A stretch of 64,000 bases of DNA, taken from assembly GCF_900116295.1 (NCBI RefSeq), contig NZ_FPAF01000011.1, positions 1-64,000 on the forward strand, read 5' to 3'. Every line of letters begins with the position of its first letter. Position 1 is the stretch's first letter. The stretch is from Bacillus sp. 103mf. GTDB lineage: Bacteria > Bacillota > Bacilli > Bacillales > Bacillaceae_G. Positions 59,177-64,000 of the stretch are shown piece by piece. The translations under genes and the position numbers were made by a program. A model generated the notes under the pieces. The model was not told the origin of the DNA. It ran no database searches and saw nothing but the letters and a program-made list of their open reading frames with translations.

Positions 59177-60867
59177 GAACGGTTCCTCCTTCTTGCTTCC
59201 ATATAAGATTGAACAAATTGCTGCGGAATTGGCATGTTCCCATGTTTCGCTAGACGGGTAAGTGAGCTCACGCGAAGGTTTGCACGTTTTAAAACACACT
59301 CATTCGCCAACACGGTAGTTACTGCATCATCTGCAATAACTTCTCCATTATGTAGCACAATCGCGCGATTTGCGTATTCTATCGCTAAGTTCATATCATG
59401 TGTAATCAATAAAAAAGCAAGTCCACGTTTTGCTAATTTTTGTATAAACATCATAAACTCTTTGTAGTGAAAATAATCTTGTCCTGCAGTGGGTTCGTCT
59501 AAAATAATAAGTTTGGGACTTGTAACAAGAATCGAGGCTATCGTTAGACGCTTTTTTTGTCCATAACTTAATGCTTGTACTGGCCATTTTCGAAATGGAT
59601 ACAAACCGCAAATTTGTAATGCATGTTCTACTTTTTTATGCATTTCTTCTGAAGCATTCTTCAGTTTTAAAGCAAACGCAGCTTCTTCCCAAACCGTTGC
59701 TTGTGTAATCATGTGATTCGGGTTTTGCATCACATAAGCGACGACCTCTCCCCGCTTTCGGATTGACCATCTTGTCATATCCGTTCCTTCTAAAAGAATT
59801 TTACCTTGATGAGTTTTTTTTATTCCCGTCATAATATGAGCAAGTGTTGATTTTCCAGCACCGTTGTTTCCTAAAAGAGCGCGTACTTCTCCTTTGTATA
59901 TAGACATAGATACATCCTTCAATGCAAAATTTCTATTTGGATATGCAAATGATATATTCTCTATTTTACATAGACATTCTTTTTCGAGTATTACTGTATG
60001 TATCGGATTTTGTAACATCCATTTTGATAGCGTTTCGTGTAATGTATGAGAATTAACATTTTCTATCGGATAAACTTCTTCGGTCGAGAGTGGATATTCC
60101 AATGTTTTTAATGCTTCTATGTATACAGGCTCCCTTAGCCCTGCTTTTTGTAAAACATTTGTCCGTAATATTTCAAGCGGTGCTTCGATTGCAATAATAC
60201 GGCCATTTTCCAAAATAATAATTTTATCTAAATCAAGATCGAGTATTTCTTCAATGCGATGCTCAATAATGATTATTGTTTTATTCGTTTGTCTATGAAT
60301 CTTTTTCATAAGTTGAATTGCTTTTTCGCTGCTTACAGGATCTAAATTCGCTAAAGGTTCATCAAACAGCAAAATCTCGGCATTTGTAGCTAGTACGCCT
60401 GCAAGAGAAACGGACTGTTTTTGTCCTCCTGATAAATCGTGAGGGCTATGTGAATAAAACTTAATCATGTCTACCTCTTCAAGTGAACGTTCTACAATTT
60501 GCTTCATTTCCCTTTGCCCCGTACAGTCATTTTCCATCGCAAACGCAACGTCTTCTTCAACCGTTAATCCGATAAATTGAGAATCTTGATCTTGCAGAAT
60601 CGTTCCTACATGTTCACTTAACTCAAATATACTCGTATGTCTAGGATCTATACCACATACAGAAAGGCTCCCTGTACTTGTCCCTTCATAAGAAAAAGGA
60701 ATGAGCCCATTAATACAATGAGCTAATGTAGATTTTCCCGACCCGCTTCGCCCAGCGATTAACACTTTTTCTCCAGGATAAATATGAAAGGTAATATCCT
60801 GCAAAGTCGGTTCAGCTACGCTTTTATATTGAAATGTGAATTCTTCAAAAGAAACAATCGGTTTCAT
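59173..60867 (-). CDS. ykoD: ECF transporter fused double ATPase (YkoD)
   Basis: A protein of about 564 residues with two ATP-binding domains in tandem. Domain 1: Walker A GRSGSGKST, signature LSGGQKQ, Walker B ILLFDEPLANLD. Domain 2: Walker A GNNGAGKST, signature LSYGQKKR, Walker B LIILDEPTAGQD. Fusion of both ATPases in one chain is usual for YkoD. The second ATG (60867) is preferred. It lies 10 bases after ykoE and overlaps ykoC. Confidence 0.92.
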   Translation of the reverse strand: MKPIVSFEEFTFQYKSVAEPTLQDITFHIYPGEKVLIAGRSGSGKSTLAHCINGLIPFSYEGTSTGSLSVCGIDPRHTSIFELSEHVGTILQDQDSQFIGLTVEEDVAFAMENDCTGQREMKQIVERSLEEVDMIKFYSHSPHDLSGGQKQSVSLAGVLATNAEILLFDEPLANLDPVSSEKAIQLMKKIHRQTNKTIIIIEHRIEEILDLDLDKIIILENGRIIAIEAPLEILRTNVLQKAGLREPVYIEALKTLEYPLSTEEVYPIENVNSHTLHETLSKWMLQNPIHTVILEKECLCKIENISFAYPNRNFALKDVSMSIYKGEVRALLGNNGAGKSTLAHIMTGIKKTHQGKILLEGTDMTRWSIRKRGEVVAYVMQNPNHMITQATVWEEAAFALKLKNASEEMHKKVEHALQICGLYPFRKWPVQALSYGQKKRLTIASILVTSPKLIILDEPTAGQDYFHYKEFMMFIQKLAKRGLAFLLITHDMNLAIEYANRAIVLHNGEVIADDAVTTVLANECVLKRANLRVSSLTRLAKHGNMPIPQQFVQSYMEARRRNRS

Positions 60868-60877
60868 ATGCATCTTC

Positions 60878-61429
60878 CTACTTCTCGGCCTTTAATTGTG
60901 TATTTTTTTTATTCGCCTTCGCAAGTCCTAACACGATTGGTAAACCGAGGATAAAGAACACGAGAACATCTGCGATAATCGCACCACCTACTTGAATAGC
61001 AATTTTATCAAACGGTTCGCCCATAATGAAAATGTCAAATATACCAGCAAAGACGATTCCTAAAAGAATACCAATTACACCCGTAATAGAAAGGTAAACG
61101 ATATCTCCCTTACTATACGTTCCATTTTTCACACTAAATGCAGGGCGCTTTTGGACAAACCCCATAAATAAACCAATGATTCCTGAACTTAATACCCAGC
61201 CCCACCAAATGCCCCAACCAGCAATAGCATCTGTAATTGTATGACCGATAAGTCCAATTAATAAAGCTGCAATGGGTCCAAAGATAGCACCGAAAATCGT
61301 TAATAAAGCAAGTGCTGGTTTAATAAAAGTATTCGGCGCAATGGAGAATCCCCATAATCCTAATACACCATATATGGCTGAACCAATTCCAATTGCAACA
61401 ACTAGCTTTGTAGAAAGTTTTTGATTCAT
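60878..61429 (-). CDS. ykoE: ECF transporter substrate-binding S component (YkoE)
   Basis: A 183-residue protein with about five membrane segments ([98 protein letters not shown]). YkoE is the substrate-capturing subunit; the W-rich loop GWGIWWGW may line the site. B. subtilis YkoE imports thiamine or HMP under TPP riboswitch control, but no such leader could be recognised upstream here. Confidence 0.85.
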   Translation of the reverse strand: MNQKLSTKLVVAIGIGSAIYGVLGLWGFSIAPNTFIKPALALLTIFGAIFGPIAALLIGLIGHTITDAIAGWGIWWGWVLSSGIIGLFMGFVQKRPAFSVKNGTYSKGDIVYLSITGVIGILLGIVFAGIFDIFIMGEPFDKIAIQVGGAIIADVLVFFILGLPIVLGLAKANKKNTQLKAEK

Positions 61430-63492
<2,063 letters not shown>

Positions 63493-63512
63493 ATTTCACT
63501 CCCCTTTATATA

Positions 63513-63562
63513 GTGAAAGAGGCTGTCCCAAAAATGAAACTTTTGGGACAGCCTCTTTCATC
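63513..63562. terminator. Terminator after npr
   Basis: TGAAAGAGGCTGTCCCAAAA pairs perfectly with its complement around ATGAAAC: a 20-bp stem. Confidence 0.9.
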
Positions 63563-63700
63563 TCTAAGTACAAATTTAATGATACCAAGATTCTCACTTA
63601 ATAGAAAATCCACAAGCTAAACCTCTTCGCTTGTGTCAGTAATTTAATTTATTCTAATAAAATGCAGTTTACTACTCCTTAATATAAAAATACTTTGTTT

Positions 63701-64000
63701 TCACAAATAATACTCAAACATTTTTGCAACCTTTTCCTTCATTTTTTCTTTTATAGATAATTGATTGACGTCAGAGGATGTTACTCGCTTTGAATTTTGT
63801 AAGTCTGCATTAATGACTGGCTTTATTTTCGAAATATAGACAGGGTCATGGATATAACAGTTCATTTCTTCATTTAAATGAAACGAGCGCGAATCAAAAT
63901 TCACGGTCCCGACCATCAATACTTTTTCATCAATCAAAAATACTTTACCGTGTAACACTCCCTTTTTATAACCATATACTTCTATTCCCTGTTTTAATGC
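63701..64000 (-). CDS. cls: Cardiolipin synthase, C-terminal part (gene runs off the window)
   Basis: One hundred codons are visible to the window edge on the minus strand. The second phospholipase-D HKD motif is complete (HGKVFLIDEKVLMVGTVNFD), followed by the usual RSFHLNEEMNCYIHD and a C-terminal helix EKVAKMFEYYL. The enzyme joins two phosphatidylglycerols into cardiolipin at the membrane. Confidence 0.85.
   Translation of the reverse strand, partial: ALKQGIEVYGYKKGVLHGKVFLIDEKVLMVGTVNFDSRSFHLNEEMNCYIHDPVYISKIKPVINADLQNSKRVTSSDVNQLSIKEKMKEKVAKMFEYYL

Overview
The window looks like chromosomal DNA of the Bacillus cereus group. It is strongly A/T-rich and carries several group hallmarks: IS231-type transposases, bcr1-like palindromic repeats, a class I lysyl-tRNA synthetase behind a T-box, the alkaline D-peptidase adp, a secreted M4 neutral protease, and many small regulator plus efflux pairs. 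No rRNA, tRNA or CRISPR array was seen.

Layout. 1-8 kb: the end of a YtcJ-like amidohydrolase, an LtrA-like membrane protein, three decayed IS6 copies, LysR and MhqR-like MarR regulators, and an MFS pump with a small leader gene divergent from a TetR gene over three operators. 8-10 kb: two unknown acidic proteins among transposon debris. 10-22.5 kb: ordinary genes, namely a secreted nuclease, an oligopeptidase F divergent from an ArsR-type regulator, a kinase-like gene split by a stop codon, an XRE plus membrane pair, T-box-controlled LysRS1, and a PadR-MFS operon. 22.5-46.5 kb: a dense mobile zone. 46.5-64 kb: Crp/YdcZ, MarR/MFS, LysE, a higher-GC GntR-ABC operon, secreted endonuclease I, a YkoEDC transporter, neutral protease and cardiolipin synthase.

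The mobile zone is the main discovery. IS231-type ends (about 17-20 bp, CATGCCCATCAAGCTTAA-like) occur again and again. Adjacent elements meet head to tail across one 11-bp spacer of the form GGG-N5-CCC. In this way cassettes carrying an alpha/beta hydrolase plus transposase, adp, PadR plus a HAAS-VanZ protein, and a LytTR-DUF3021-ABC module form a tandem array from about 28.5 to 39.3 kb. The spacers lie inside, or resemble, the outer part of 38-bp Tn3-family terminal inverted repeats. Two kinds of these repeats are present. Type A repeats sit beside two resolvase plus res-site modules. Type B repeats bound a 7.0-kb segment carrying an SOS-boxed uvrX-yolD pair. Several 86-143 bp bcr1-like palindromes have the same IS231-like ends. 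Mobile insertion cassettes (MIC231) are known in this group; the tandem array with shared spacers, nested in Tn3-type ends, and the displaced target-duplication halves are what deserve a second look.
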